Positions 17,862 through 27,171 of a DNA stretch of 64,000 nt are shown here, piece by piece. How positions within the stretch are numbered: position 1 is the stretch's first letter; each line of letters begins with the position of its first letter. The translations under genes and the position numbers were made by a program. The notes below the pieces were generated by a model. It made no database searches. It was given only the letters and a program-made list of their open reading frames with translations, and was not told where the DNA came from. The stretch spans positions 5,842,501-5,906,500 of the forward strand of contig NC_019729.1 of the NCBI RefSeq assembly GCF_000317475.1, read 5' to 3'. The stretch is from Oscillatoria nigro-viridis PCC 7112. GTDB lineage: Bacteria > Cyanobacteriota > Cyanobacteriia > Cyanobacteriales > Microcoleaceae.

Positions 17862-18857
17862 TTAAGCTTTTGGCTTCGGGTAATGGCTTTCTGATGTCAA
17901 AATATCTGTTAGCGTTACATCCCATCTAAATTTGTCTGAATTAATTTCAGCTACCTTTTTCGCAAGTATGGCAACTCCTCCAAAGGCGGCCTGAGTTGTT
18001 AGTGTTTCTTGACCTTGTATCATGGTGTCTAAGTGCATTCGTAACGGAACGTAAAGGTGAGATTTTATCACTTCAAATCCTAGAGCCTGAGAAAATAAAA
18101 CTTTAAGACCCTCGTCAGAGAAGCGCCAGAAGTCCCAAGGTGTCTCGTGAAGAGGCCAGGCAAAGTGGGTAGTGTGGAAGGTTATTCCACCTACTGCTAG
18201 CAACTTATTAATTTCCATTGCTACTACCCAAGGCATTGCTAAGTGTTCAAATACAGATGTGGAAAAGATGGCATCAAACTTCTGGCTGCTGAAGTATTGA
18301 GAGAGTTTGTGAGCATCCCCAACTACATCTGTGTTGGCGTCTGGGTAGTAATCAAACCCAGTGTATGATGCTGCACCTGAAAATAAAGATCTTTTGCTGC
18401 TGGTGCCGGGACTTACGATTCGAGAACCAATTTCTAGAACCCGGAGATTATTGTTATTAACCAGGTTGATAAAATCAAGGAAAATACCGTCGTCGTCATT
18501 GGTGAAGGTTGCCAAATCGTATAGTGACGGCTGCGACCCGGCAAAGGTTACATTTTTGCTGTAGGTTATACCTTGAGCTTTCGCCTGGAAAGTAAGTTGA
18601 TGTTTTGCAATCCGAGGTAGGTAGACAATGAAGCCGCAGTTGGGGTTGGGATTGTATTGCGGGTAGGCTGCGGCTACGTCTGGGCGAGGATACCAAGCGG
18701 AGATGGGGACGAAGGTATCACCCGCACCAACTACTACTTCATCGAGAACACCTTCTTTTTTGCCCACAATCCATCCTTGGATTCCGAGTCCGCAGTCATC
18801 AGACCACGAATGGTCGATCGCCAATATTAAGTTTTCGTTTTGTTCTAAGATTGCCAT
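17862..18857 (-). CDS. SAM methyltransferase with unusual N-terminal domain
   Basis: In this 331-residue protein, residues about 110-310 form a class I SAM methyltransferase (LRVLEIGSRIVSPG as motif I, then GDAHKL, FDAIFSTSVFEHL and LLAVGGITFHTTHF). Residues 10-105 form a separate module around HSWSDDCGLGIQGWIVGKK, VPISAWYPRPDVAAAYPQ and CGFIVYLPR, which I cannot assign to a named family. A broken copy of that module lies at 26163-26423. The gene is convergent with the large TPR gene (14 bases between stops). A glycan-modifying role is inferred from context. Confidence 0.8.
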   Translation of the reverse strand: MAILEQNENLILAIDHSWSDDCGLGIQGWIVGKKEGVLDEVVVGAGDTFVPISAWYPRPDVAAAYPQYNPNPNCGFIVYLPRIAKHQLTFQAKAQGITYSKNVTFAGSQPSLYDLATFTNDDDGIFLDFINLVNNNNLRVLEIGSRIVSPGTSSKRSLFSGAASYTGFDYYPDANTDVVGDAHKLSQYFSSQKFDAIFSTSVFEHLAMPWVVAMEINKLLAVGGITFHTTHFAWPLHETPWDFWRFSDEGLKVLFSQALGFEVIKSHLYVPLRMHLDTMIQGQETLTTQAAFGGVAILAKKVAEINSDKFRWDVTLTDILTSESHYPKPKA

Positions 18858-19022
18858 AAAATTGCCATAAATTTATAACATAACCTTATTTTCACAGGTT
18901 ATTTTTTGAACTAGCGTGCTAACAGTATAAGATTTAGCTATACCTGGAAAAGCATAAAATTTAGTTAAATCCGGATATTCCTTCAAGCTGAACTGAGCAT
19001 TACTAAAATATTAATATGGCTG

Positions 19023-19703
19023 TCAATTTGCTGTTTTCCTGAGAATTATAACAATTTCTTGAGAATTTTCTTGGAATAATTCTATAGTAAAATTAAACCC
19101 TAGCTGTTGCTGACAGTATTCGAGCAACTCAGGGAAAGTCTCAGATGTCCAGACGTGAAAATGAATGCTGTAATCTATGTCAAGTAGATGCTGTATCCGC
19201 GCAGCCACCTGTTCTTCAGGAGGTTTGGCAACTAGCCTGATAAATTCCTCGTAATGACCTAGCTTAGACCATTCCGGCCCTTCTTTGTAGTCCCGAATTA
19301 AATGGTCGAGGGAAGTGAGGGGGCGATCGATGTCAAATGTATGCCGTTTGTCTGGTACGCCCATATACACAAGTCCTCCCGGTTTAAGAACTCTCAAAAA
19401 GTTTTCCAGAGCGCCGATCGGATTTTCACAGTGTTCTATCATGTGATTGGCGATCACAAAATCCCAAGAATTATCAGCTATGGATGACAGAGTTTCACCA
19501 TTATCTACAATGTCCGCCTCTACTAGATTAACCGTCGCTAGCTCTGGATACTGCTTCCTCAATTCGCTAACAGGCATCCGATCGACGTAATGAACCTTCA
19601 CCCCGGCCGGAACTTCTAGAGGAATATGAAGGGCTCCTACTTCTATTCCCTCCCCGCTTAGGTATTGAAAAGCAATATCTCTCCGTACTTGCCAAGAATC
19701 CAT
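19023..19703 (-). CDS. Class I SAM-dependent methyltransferase
   Basis: In this 226-residue protein the motifs are GEGIEVGALHIPL (SAM loop), VEADIVD, FVIANHMIEHCENP and LKPGGLVYMGVPDKRHTFD, typical of Methyltransf_11-like enzymes found in polysaccharide clusters. It probably methylates a sugar or lipid-linked glycan in the cytosol. It is transcribed leftward with the preceding methyltransferase gene, about 165 bases apart, so the two may form one unit. An AGGAGAGAGG sequence lies just upstream of the ATG at 19703. The substrate cannot be told from sequence. Confidence 0.88.
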   Translation of the reverse strand: MDSWQVRRDIAFQYLSGEGIEVGALHIPLEVPAGVKVHYVDRMPVSELRKQYPELATVNLVEADIVDNGETLSSIADNSWDFVIANHMIEHCENPIGALENFLRVLKPGGLVYMGVPDKRHTFDIDRPLTSLDHLIRDYKEGPEWSKLGHYEEFIRLVAKPPEEQVAARIQHLLDIDYSIHFHVWTSETFPELLEYCQQQLGFNFTIELFQENSQEIVIILRKTAN

Positions 19704-20228
19704 AGTTAACCTCTCTCCTTAAAAATTTGCTTGCTCAAGATCAACTTTAAGTTAATTTGTGCTATCGCACAACCATAGTTCTCTACGGTGATACATACAT
19801 TGGGCTTTGAGTCAAGGGCACGGGGGTGAGGCCCGATCGACCTTTCTAGTTTACCCGATCGCGCGTGTTGGTCGATCGATCGCGCGTGTTGGTCGATCGC
19901 TTGAGTGCGATCGTCTTCGTGTGTTGATTTTTGGGATAATATCTATTGTTAAGCTCGATGGCTTAGGGCTTGGGGGCGATCGGCCATCTATAATACCTGG
20001 TGCCTGCGGGAACATCCTCAGAGGGCTGAAGTCCAATATCATTGGGAAGGCAACGGCTTGAGTTCATTGGGAGTTCCTTGGGGGCGATCGGGCAAAAATT
20101 CCCCTCATTTGTGGTAAGCTTCTGAGAAACCTTTTTGGGAGTAGGTTGTCTTAGCCCCACTGGAAGTTAAAAGTAGAATATTTATTAGATAGTAATCTCT
20201 GGAATCACAATCATAAGGAGGATGGCTG
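19704..20228. other. Divergent intergenic region with tandem and duplicated sequence
   Basis: No gene is seen. Two 21-bp direct copies (GATCGCGCGTGTTGGTCGATC with small overlap) lie at 19857-19898. From about 19950 to 20200 the sequence is a diverged copy of 26635-26872, which helps define a block duplication. AAGGAGG at 20215-20221 is the ribosome binding site of the FkbM-coiled-coil gene, fixing its ATG at 20229 rather than the out-of-frame ATG at 20222. Confidence 0.7.
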
Positions 20229-22493
20229 ATGCGTGTAGAAGCTTGTTGTCAAAGAATTTTAAGCTATGTTCTTCCTTTGGTAGACGAAAAGCGAGAAGGA
20301 ATTTGTATAGATGTTGGGGTGGGAACATTTGCATTTTACTGCGAGATGTTTTCTATGCTGGGATTTAAAACTATCGCTGTTGAACCCCTCCCTGTGGAAG
20401 GAGTTCGGGTTTTGTGTCAATATGACAGCATCACTTTAATAGAAGCTTGCCTATCTGATGTCAACGGCACTAAGACTATTCATTTAGGAAATGTGGCTGC
20501 AGGATGTGATAGTAATTATGCTTCACTTGAAGCGGATTGGTTTGGTGTTTCTACAGAGACAAGAGAAGTACAATCATTGACATTATCTAAGTTACTGTTA
20601 AACTTCAATGCTCAAAAAGTAACTTGTTTAAAGCTAGACATAGAAGGTGCGGAGTCTACAGTTATTACTAAATTGGGGGAATTACCCAAAGCTTGGCTGC
20701 CCAGCGTAGTTATGTTTGAATATGGGGGTGGCGACTCTAAGGAAAAAGGTCAATATGGTTGGTCGCCCAAGTATGTGAGCGCTACTATGGAGTGTATCAG
20801 AGCATTGAAGGAGTGCGGATACAATTGCAGCATTATGATAGATAATGCGCTGGATACAGAAGCCAAAATATTTGAGTTGCAGTCGTCCACTTTAGAACCA
20901 GATTCTATATTTTATCCGAACGGTGGCTATGGAAACATTATTGCTTTTCGTGATTTTAATATAGCCCAAGATGAAGTTGCAAAAGTTTGCGCTCCCTATA
21001 ATGAAACCACCCCCCCAAGCGATGGTTCAGGAAACAATAAAAATGTAATAACAATATCGGGAACAGAAGAATTAGAGCTGTCTAAGTTTCAGTTGCACCA
21101 GACTAGAGAGGAGTTGGAACAGTGTAAGGCTCTGCTGCAACAGATTCAGGGGGAAGCGCAACAGTACCAAAGTCAACTGCATCAAACTCAGGAAGTATTG
21201 GAACAATTCCAAGATCGAATGCAACAAGCTGAGACACTGTTGCAAGAGTATCAAGGTCAACTGCATTCGACGCAGGCAGAGTTGGAGCAATCTCAGTCAC
21301 AACTGCATTCGACGCAGGCAGAGTTGGAGCAAGCTCAGTCACAACTGCATTCGACGCAGGCAGAGTTGGAGCAATCTCAGTCACAACTGCATTCGACGCA
21401 GGCAGAGTTGGAGCAATCTCAATCACACCTTCACTCCACTCAGGCAGAGTTGGAGCAATCTCAATCACAACTTCACTCCACTCAGGCAGTATTGGAACAA
21501 TCTCAGTCACAACTGCGCTCCACTGAGGCAGTATTGGAACAGTCGCAGTCACAACTGCATCAAAATAGAGCAGAGTTAGCACACAAGAATTCTCAACTGC
21601 ATCAAAGTGAGTGGGAATTAGAGCGAACTCGTTTTCAACTGCATCAAACTCAGGCCGAATTAGCACAGTCTCAGGCCGAATTAGCACAGTGCAACTCCCA
21701 AGTAGAGCATATTCAGTTGGAAGCGGAGCGATTGGGTTCTCAAATTGGACAAGTTCAGGGAGAATTAGAACAGTCGCAGTCTAAACTTCGCAGCAGCAGC
21801 ATGGAATGGAAGCGAGCGCACTCTCAACTTGTCCAGGTTATAGGAGAATTGGAACAGTCCCAAGCTCAGCAGCGTCAGACAGAAGCAATATTGCAGCAGT
21901 CACAGTCTCAAAACCATCAACTTCAACATGAATTGAAGCGGTTGTACTCTCAACTTGTCCAAGTTCAGGAAGAGCCCCAGCATTATCAGTCTCAACTTGT
22001 CCAAGTTCGGGAAGAGTCCCAGCATTATCAGTCTCAACTTGTCCAAGTTCGGGAAGAGTCCCAGCATTATCAGTCTCAACTTGTCCAAGTTCAGGAAGAG
22101 TCTCAGCATTATCAGTCTCAACTTGTCCAAGTTCAGGAAGAGTCTCAGCATTATCAGTCTCAACTTGTCCAAGTTCAGGAAGAGTTGGATCGATCGCATT
22201 TCCAGCAATATGCGGTTAGCTATCGAGGTGTCGAGAACCAGATGCCGTACACACTTCTAGTGTGGGATGCGTGGTATGCTTACCAAAGTGGCGATTTGAA
22301 GAAAATGCAAGAGCGTTTGCAGGAGTCTTTGAAGATTACACCTCTGTCACGAACCGAGTCTGTAGTCAACTGGTTAGATAGTTTTGCTAAATTTTCATCA
22401 GAAAAGGGACATGGTTTTGATAGCTACGCATTGACCAATTCAGAAGAGTGGAAACGACTGATGCAACAGAGAGTTACTGTAAGTAAGCGCTGA
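20229..22493 (+). CDS. FkbM-type methyltransferase fused to a long repeat-built coiled coil
   Basis: Of the 754 residues, about 1-245 form an FkbM-family SAM methyltransferase (ICIDVGVGTFAFYCEMF; VEPLPVEG; LKLDIEGAE). This family usually O-methylates sugars or natural products. Residues about 275-660 are a Gln/Glu/Ser-rich coiled coil. It is largely built from seven 14-residue units of the QLHSTQAELEQSQS type (343-440) and five to six of the SQLVQVQEESQHYQ type (574-652). A C-terminal globular domain (about 665-754, WDAWYAYQSGDLKKMQERLQ) also survives as a remnant at 26873. The coiled coil is probably a scaffold or length ruler holding enzymes together, an inference. Confidence 0.8.
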   Translation: MRVEACCQRILSYVLPLVDEKREGICIDVGVGTFAFYCEMFSMLGFKTIAVEPLPVEGVRVLCQYDSITLIEACLSDVNGTKTIHLGNVAAGCDSNYASLEADWFGVSTETREVQSLTLSKLLLNFNAQKVTCLKLDIEGAESTVITKLGELPKAWLPSVVMFEYGGGDSKEKGQYGWSPKYVSATMECIRALKECGYNCSIMIDNALDTEAKIFELQSSTLEPDSIFYPNGGYGNIIAFRDFNIAQDEVAKVCAPYNETTPPSDGSGNNKNVITISGTEELELSKFQLHQTREELEQCKALLQQIQGEAQQYQSQLHQTQEVLEQFQDRMQQAETLLQEYQGQLHSTQAELEQSQSQLHSTQAELEQAQSQLHSTQAELEQSQSQLHSTQAELEQSQSHLHSTQAELEQSQSQLHSTQAVLEQSQSQLRSTEAVLEQSQSQLHQNRAELAHKNSQLHQSEWELERTRFQLHQTQAELAQSQAELAQCNSQVEHIQLEAERLGSQIGQVQGELEQSQSKLRSSSMEWKRAHSQLVQVIGELEQSQAQQRQTEAILQQSQSQNHQLQHELKRLYSQLVQVQEEPQHYQSQLVQVREESQHYQSQLVQVREESQHYQSQLVQVQEESQHYQSQLVQVQEESQHYQSQLVQVQEELDRSHFQQYAVSYRGVENQMPYTLLVWDAWYAYQSGDLKKMQERLQESLKITPLSRTESVVNWLDSFAKFSSEKGHGFDSYALTNSEEWKRLMQQRVTVSKR
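21255..21548 (+). repeat. Seven tandem 42-bp coding repeats (type A)
   Basis: Seven in-frame 42-base units encode the 14-residue motif [S/G]QLHSTQAELEQSQ. The first four are nearly identical in DNA; the last two have drifted (R for H, E for Q, V for E). Unit length equals two heptads, so gain or loss of units preserves the coiled coil. Confidence 0.9.
21948..22184 (+). repeat. Five and a half tandem 42-bp coding repeats (type B)
   Basis: In-frame 42-base units encode SQLVQVQEESQHYQ with Q/R and P/S variants. The final unit is partial and runs into the C-terminal domain. The sequence differs from the type A units but has the same 14-residue length. Confidence 0.9.
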
Positions 22494-22617
22494 GGAATGT
22501 TGTGATTAGATAACTTCCTGATGACTATTTTTTTTTCTGTGTATTAGGCTATAGTGGTCACTGAGACAGCGATAACTATAACACAAAATAAAAGTTAACT
22601 AACAAATCCAAGGATTA

Positions 22618-25600
22618 GTGCAAAAGGGGGTTCTTGCTTTGGTTGAAATCATTTCAGTTCACTTGCCCAAAACAGCAGGCTCAACGTTCCGTCAAATCTT
22701 AATACAGGTTTATGGCTCCGAACAAGTTTTTTGTGACTATTTTTTAGATGGATTCACGGAAAAAGTTGAGTCCCGGCCAGTTACCCATGCTCTGGAGTGG
22801 ATTTCCCCTCAGCATCGAGTGATTCACGGTCATTTTCCTGTGAGTAAGTACAAGGAATATTTTCCAGAGGCAAAATGGATAATTTGGTTAAGAAATCCTA
22901 TATTGAAATTAATTTCCTATTATTTCTTTCAAAAAGGAATACCCGCCACGGATGATTCACCCCTAATACGCCACATACAAGAAACTCAAATGGATATATT
23001 TGAGTTTGCAGAGTTGCCTGCCATAAAATATTGGAGTGCGCCCTCAATAATTAGTGGGATGAAACTCAGCGATTTTTACTTTGTAGGGATACAAGATTTT
23101 TTTAAAGAGGACATGGAAGACCTAAAAAAAAAGCTAGGATGGTCTGAAATGGAAGTGTCGGTTTTTAATGAGAATCCATATCCCAAATATCAAAATCTTT
23201 TGCAAGAAATGTTGGATGACAGTAAGTTGATGAACAACCTCGAACATATTCTAAGTGCGGACATGGAACTGTATCAAGAAGCTCTGAATCTAAGAGAAAA
23301 GCGGAGAGGAGAGTCCAAAGCCGCCAGCGTGAATCAACATAAACTAGAATTGTCGAAGAAAGAATCTTCGTTAGAGCAAATTCAGATAGACTTGGAGCGC
23401 TCGCAAAGTAAACTTCAGCAAATTCAGGCAGACGTGGAGCGCTCGCATTTGCAACCGCCTCAGCATCAAATTAAAAAAGAAATTGAAATAGATGAGTACA
23501 TCTTGCAAGGTCAGCTCAACGATCAAAAATTACTGACCGTAGTAGATGATCTTGTAAAGCAGAAATTGACAGACAAAGCTGAAGGTATTTTGAGCAAAAT
23601 ACTCAAACAAAACAGTAGTAACGGTGAAAAGCTAATAGAAGTTCTCAGTGGCAAGGGAGATTGGCAAACTTTGTGGTTGATGGCGCAGGCAGCCAAGAAG
23701 ATTGGCAAGATCAATCTTGTTGATAAAGCCTGTGCCGCTGTAGAGTCAATTAACCCTCAATTTTGGTTTGCCAGAGAATATCCCAACCACGCTCGTGGCT
23801 ATTACTCGCAATGCGAACAGGATAAGGTCATTGAAAAATTCTTTCTAGACTATCCGCCGAAAAATAAAATATTTGTCGAGGTAGGAGCTTGTGATGGCGT
23901 ACATTACAGCAATGTACGCCGCTTATATGAAACTTATGGCTGGACTGGACTCTGTATAGAGCCAGTAAAAAGGAATTTTGAAAAACTGGCACAATCCTAT
24001 CAGAATACCTCTGTCAAGTGCATCCGTGCAGCCGTAGGATTAGAAGAAGGAGAACTAGATATAAATGTTGGTATCAATCCTGACATACCAGAATGGCAAA
24101 GTGATGTTTCTACATTTTTAGAGTCGGAAACACTGCGTTGGCAAGAAGAGTATGGAATGTTATGGGAAAAAGAAAAAGTTTCCATCCAGAGGCTGACAAC
24201 AATTCTTGATGAAAACGGTATTCCAGAAATAGATTTTATTTCAATAGATACTGAAGGCTTTGATTTTGATGTTCTAAAAAGTCTTGATTTCTCACGATTC
24301 CGCCCCTCAATGATTGTAGTCGAATATGGCAAAGATAGGCAACAAATTATATCATACCTAGCAGAATTAGGCTATTCGTTAATGTTTGATAACGGTCAAG
24401 ATTTATTCATGGTTCGGCTCAACCACTTATTCAGCGAAATCTGCCCCTTTCTGCCAGCAACGAAGGCCTACACAGGTGGATCAGGTAATCCTCCTTATGC
24501 AGAAATTCAACATACGACTGAACACTATTTCCACGAGTTTATAGGGAAATCAGCCAATGAAGTTGGATGTATTGTTATCGTTGGCACTCACTTGGGATAC
24601 GAGATAGATACATTTTTACAAAACTATCCAAATGCAGAGATTCATGCGTTTGAAGCAAGCCAGCGTTACTTCTCCCTACTGTTAGAGCGTTTTGCCGGAA
24701 GTCGGCGTGTTTTTTGTCACAACTATGCTGTCTCAGAAGAAAATGGAACCGCTGTTTTTTATGAAACAACGATAGACGGCACGGGTTCTCTCCTTCCGAT
24801 GAAAATTCAAGAAGATCAAGACCAAGGACTAACTACTTTCGGTGCATCTCCAGCAGAAGCATACACAGTAGCCACAGTCACTCTGGACAGTTTTGCTCCA
24901 CTAGCGGGAAAGAAGATTGATTTACTCTGGTGTGATGTGCAAGGAGCTGAACTAAAAGTTCTTGAAGGCGCAAAGCAAACGTTGAAGCGTTGTTCTTCTC
25001 TCTTTTTGGAAGTTTGGTTATACAGAACTATGTACCAAGATCAGTGCCAACTGTCTAATCTAGAGAAGTATTTGGCAGAACACAGTATCTATCTATCAAG
25101 TATCGGACTGAATCAAATTGGCGGAGGTCAGGGAGACGGTTTTTGGCTCAAAAGCAATGAAATTCAGCAAAAAGAAATTTTAGATGCCTTAAATTCTAGA
25201 AAAAAAATTGTCGCCCTTATCAGGCAAGAAAGTTACAGAGAGTTACAGCTTGAAGATGGTGGAACAGATGCCTTATCAAAAGAAGTCAGACAACTGGATT
25301 CTCAGCCAGAGGAAACCGAGGAAGAATTGAAGCGATCGCAATCTCAGACAAAACAGCACCAAAATCCAGGGGGATTTGAGCAATTTACAACTAAACTGCA
25401 ACAAGTTCAAGAGGAACTACAACCAATTAAAGACGAGCTTGAACTTAGGCAGATTCAATACCAAAAAACTCAGGAGGAACTCGCACACACCAAGTCTCAG
25501 CTAATCGAAGCTCTGACTCAACTGCGAGAGATGGAGGGGGCTGCTGCTCCGTTAAATCAACTGGCAGAGTTGTATTTAGTTCAAGGAAAGTTAGAAGATG

Positions 25601-26106
25601 CGATCTCCGTTTGCGAGCAAGCATTAAAGATTAGACCCACATTTGCTCCGGCGTACAAGACTTTGGGGAATGTCTTCCAAGCTCAGGGTAAACTGGATGA
25701 GGCAAAGAGTTGGTACATTCGCGCTCTGGAAATTCAGCCTGATTTTGCTCAAGCTTTAGCAAACCTGGGGACTATTCACGCACAGCAGCAACAGTGGCAA
25801 GAGGCGATCGCATCCTACCAAAAAGCGATCGCGATTCAACCGCATTTTGCTGGTTTTTACCGCAACTTGGCTAAGGTTTTTTCGCAAATTGGCAAGCCAG
25901 ATGAAGCTGTCGAGTGTTCTTATGCAGCCGTGATTTTGGAACCTCAAACAACGGCAGAGGAATACTTTAACCTGGGCAATACTCTGTTAGAGCAAGGGAA
26001 GCAGGAGCGGGCGATCGTGTGTTACCGCAGGGCTGTTTATTTAAACCCAAGTTTTTCTGAGGCTCATGATAAGTTAAAGGAAATTATGAGTGTGGTTGGG
26101 GAATAG
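22618..26106 (+). CDS. Sulfotransferase - FkbM - FkbM - TPR fusion protein
   Basis: The N-terminal 230 residues of this 1162-residue protein are a sulfotransferase. HLPKTAGSTFRQ (15-26) is the 5'-phosphosulfate loop of PAPS, and Arg92 to Ser100 (RNPILKLIS) is the 3'-phosphate site. Two FkbM methyltransferase domains follow, about 395-600 (FVEVGACDGVHYSNVRRL) and 630-850 (GTHLGYEIDTFLQNYP), then a coiled coil (900-990) and four to five TPRs (1000-1155). One polypeptide could therefore sulfate and methylate the same glycan, an inference. The frame opens with GTG at 22618 close to an AAGGA; TTG at 22639 is an alternative. Residues from about 232 to 866 are paralogous to the start of the next large protein. 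Confidence 0.82.
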   Translation: MQKGVLALVEIISVHLPKTAGSTFRQILIQVYGSEQVFCDYFLDGFTEKVESRPVTHALEWISPQHRVIHGHFPVSKYKEYFPEAKWIIWLRNPILKLISYYFFQKGIPATDDSPLIRHIQETQMDIFEFAELPAIKYWSAPSIISGMKLSDFYFVGIQDFFKEDMEDLKKKLGWSEMEVSVFNENPYPKYQNLLQEMLDDSKLMNNLEHILSADMELYQEALNLREKRRGESKAASVNQHKLELSKKESSLEQIQIDLERSQSKLQQIQADVERSHLQPPQHQIKKEIEIDEYILQGQLNDQKLLTVVDDLVKQKLTDKAEGILSKILKQNSSNGEKLIEVLSGKGDWQTLWLMAQAAKKIGKINLVDKACAAVESINPQFWFAREYPNHARGYYSQCEQDKVIEKFFLDYPPKNKIFVEVGACDGVHYSNVRRLYETYGWTGLCIEPVKRNFEKLAQSYQNTSVKCIRAAVGLEEGELDINVGINPDIPEWQSDVSTFLESETLRWQEEYGMLWEKEKVSIQRLTTILDENGIPEIDFISIDTEGFDFDVLKSLDFSRFRPSMIVVEYGKDRQQIISYLAELGYSLMFDNGQDLFMVRLNHLFSEICPFLPATKAYTGGSGNPPYAEIQHTTEHYFHEFIGKSANEVGCIVIVGTHLGYEIDTFLQNYPNAEIHAFEASQRYFSLLLERFAGSRRVFCHNYAVSEENGTAVFYETTIDGTGSLLPMKIQEDQDQGLTTFGASPAEAYTVATVTLDSFAPLAGKKIDLLWCDVQGAELKVLEGAKQTLKRCSSLFLEVWLYRTMYQDQCQLSNLEKYLAEHSIYLSSIGLNQIGGGQGDGFWLKSNEIQQKEILDALNSRKKIVALIRQESYRELQLEDGGTDALSKEVRQLDSQPEETEEELKRSQSQTKQHQNPGGFEQFTTKLQQVQEELQPIKDELELRQIQYQKTQEELAHTKSQLIEALTQLREMEGAAAPLNQLAELYLVQGKLEDAISVCEQALKIRPTFAPAYKTLGNVFQAQGKLDEAKSWYIRALEIQPDFAQALANLGTIHAQQQQWQEAIASYQKAIAIQPHFAGFYRNLAKVFSQIGKPDEAVECSYAAVILEPQTTAEEYFNLGNTLLEQGKQERAIVCYRRAVYLNPSFSEAHDKLKEIMSVVGE
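23311..24770 (+). repeat. 1.46 kb identical tract, copy 1
   Basis: This segment matches 27256-28715 base for base as far as I could compare (constant offset 3945). The coding sequence on both sides differs at many positions. It covers the first FkbM domain and part of the second. Confidence 0.85.
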
Positions 26107-26190
26107 GATGAAGCCGATCGCGCTTATTATCAACAAGCGCTAAAACTACAGCCAAGTCTCTCTTATACCTTCAATGCAGTGCGGTTTAGA
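26107..26190 (+). pseudogene. TPR fragment after the fusion gene
   Basis: Directly after the TAG at 26104 the same frame reads DEADRAYYQQALKLQPSLSY, a recognisable half TPR unit, and stops at about 26190. It has no start of its own and looks like the truncated tail of a TPR gene left by rearrangement. Confidence 0.5.
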
Positions 26191-26423
26191 TGAACCACAA
26201 AGCCACATTTTTCGTTGTAGTATTGCGGTAGCGCTATCGCTATGTCAGGGCGCGGATGCCAAGAAGTAATTGGCACGCAAGTATTGCCCAGACAGATTTC
26301 AACCTGCTCTAAACTTCTCTTTTTGCTGACAATCCAGCCCCGAATCCCAATATCATAGTCATCCGACCACGACTCATCTACGCACAAAATTCAGTTCTCA
26401 TCTTGCTCTACCATGTTGCTCAT
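26163..26423 (-). pseudogene. Broken copy of the N-terminal module of the 17862-18857 methyltransferase
   Basis: Read from an ATG at 26423, the frame gives MSNMVEQDEN, an in-frame TGA, then ILCVDESWSDDYDIGIRGWIV and continues to CGFVVHLNRTALKV before stopping. It aligns with the first 85 residues of the methyltransferase at 17862-18857 (NENLILAIDHSWSDD...), where the TGA position is a Leu codon. The methyltransferase domain is entirely missing. It occupies the syntenic place expected if the methyltransferase-to-fusion-gene block was duplicated. Confidence 0.7.
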
Positions 26424-26872
26424 GTCGCTTCTCCTTAAGCTATTTCCAAAGTTTTATTTCCGAGCTACTTGTCGGATTTGATGTTAATTTGCTATCTATG
26501 GTGCAGTTGAGGCTGTTAGCTCTCTAGACTTACCTCCTTGTAGAAGTTGATTGCCTTTGTCGAATTTGGTCACAGCTTTTTTTGGGTTGATTTTGGCTTG
26601 TTTAGTTTTTGGATATATAATATTGTTCCAAGCTGAATGGCTTAGGGCTTGGCGGGCGATCGCCCATATATAATACCTGGTGCGTGCGGGAACATCCTCA
26701 GAGGCATGAAGTCTGATATTCTTGGGAAAGCAACGGCTTGAGTTCAGTGGGAGTTCATTGGGGGCGATCGGGCAAAAATTACCCTCATTTGTGGTAAGCT
26801 TCTGAGGAACCATTTTGGGAGTAAGTTATCTTAGGGCGACTGGAAGTTAAAAGTAGAATATTTATTACATAT
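26424..26872. other. Duplicated, diverged upstream region
   Basis: No intact gene. From about 26635 to 26872 the sequence follows 19950-20200 with scattered substitutions (shared ATACCTGGTGC, GGGAACATCCTCAGAG, GGTAAGCTTCTGAG and GGAAGTTAAAAGTAGAATA). The homology passes directly into the 3' remnant at 26873, and the ribosome binding site and start of the original gene are lost. Confidence 0.7.
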
Positions 26873-27091
26873 CAAAGTGGCGATTTGAAGAAAATGCAAA
26901 AGTGCTTGCAGGAATCCTTAAAATGCACGCCTTCTTCCCAAACAGAAACAATCGTCAACTTGTTAGAGAGTTTGGCAAATTTCTCGTTAGAAAAAGGGCG
27001 ACACCTCGATCCCTATTCACTCACAAACTCAGAAGAGTGGAAACAATTGGTTCGTCAGGCAGTTGCGATTAAGCCAACAAGCAAGCTATAA
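26873..27091 (+). pseudogene. 3' remnant of an FkbM-coiled-coil gene
   Basis: The frame aligns with the last 70-75 residues of the protein at 20229-22493 (YQSGDLKKMQERLQESLK...LTNSEEWKRL), with about 60% identity by eye. The methyltransferase and coiled coil are absent: the upstream-region copy joins the C-terminal coding sequence at about 26872, so roughly 2 kb was deleted. An internal ATG at 26885 leaves a 68-residue frame, but nothing suggests it is expressed. Confidence 0.75.
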
Positions 27092-27171
27092 TGGTATACT
27101 GGCAGGACAGTTTTCCTAAGAAAAACTTCAGCGGTTGCTCTGCAGTTGCTGAGTAATTAAGAAGAAAAACG

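Noticed and set aside
21255-22184. Possible CRISPR-like array (regular 42-bp period)
   Set aside because: Units are contiguous without spacers and are in frame inside a protein, so these are coding tandem repeats.
21072-22260. Long open frames on the opposite strand and in other frames across the coiled-coil repeats
   Set aside because: They arise because the 42-bp units lack stops in several frames; composition is low-complexity and the + strand protein is the coherent one.
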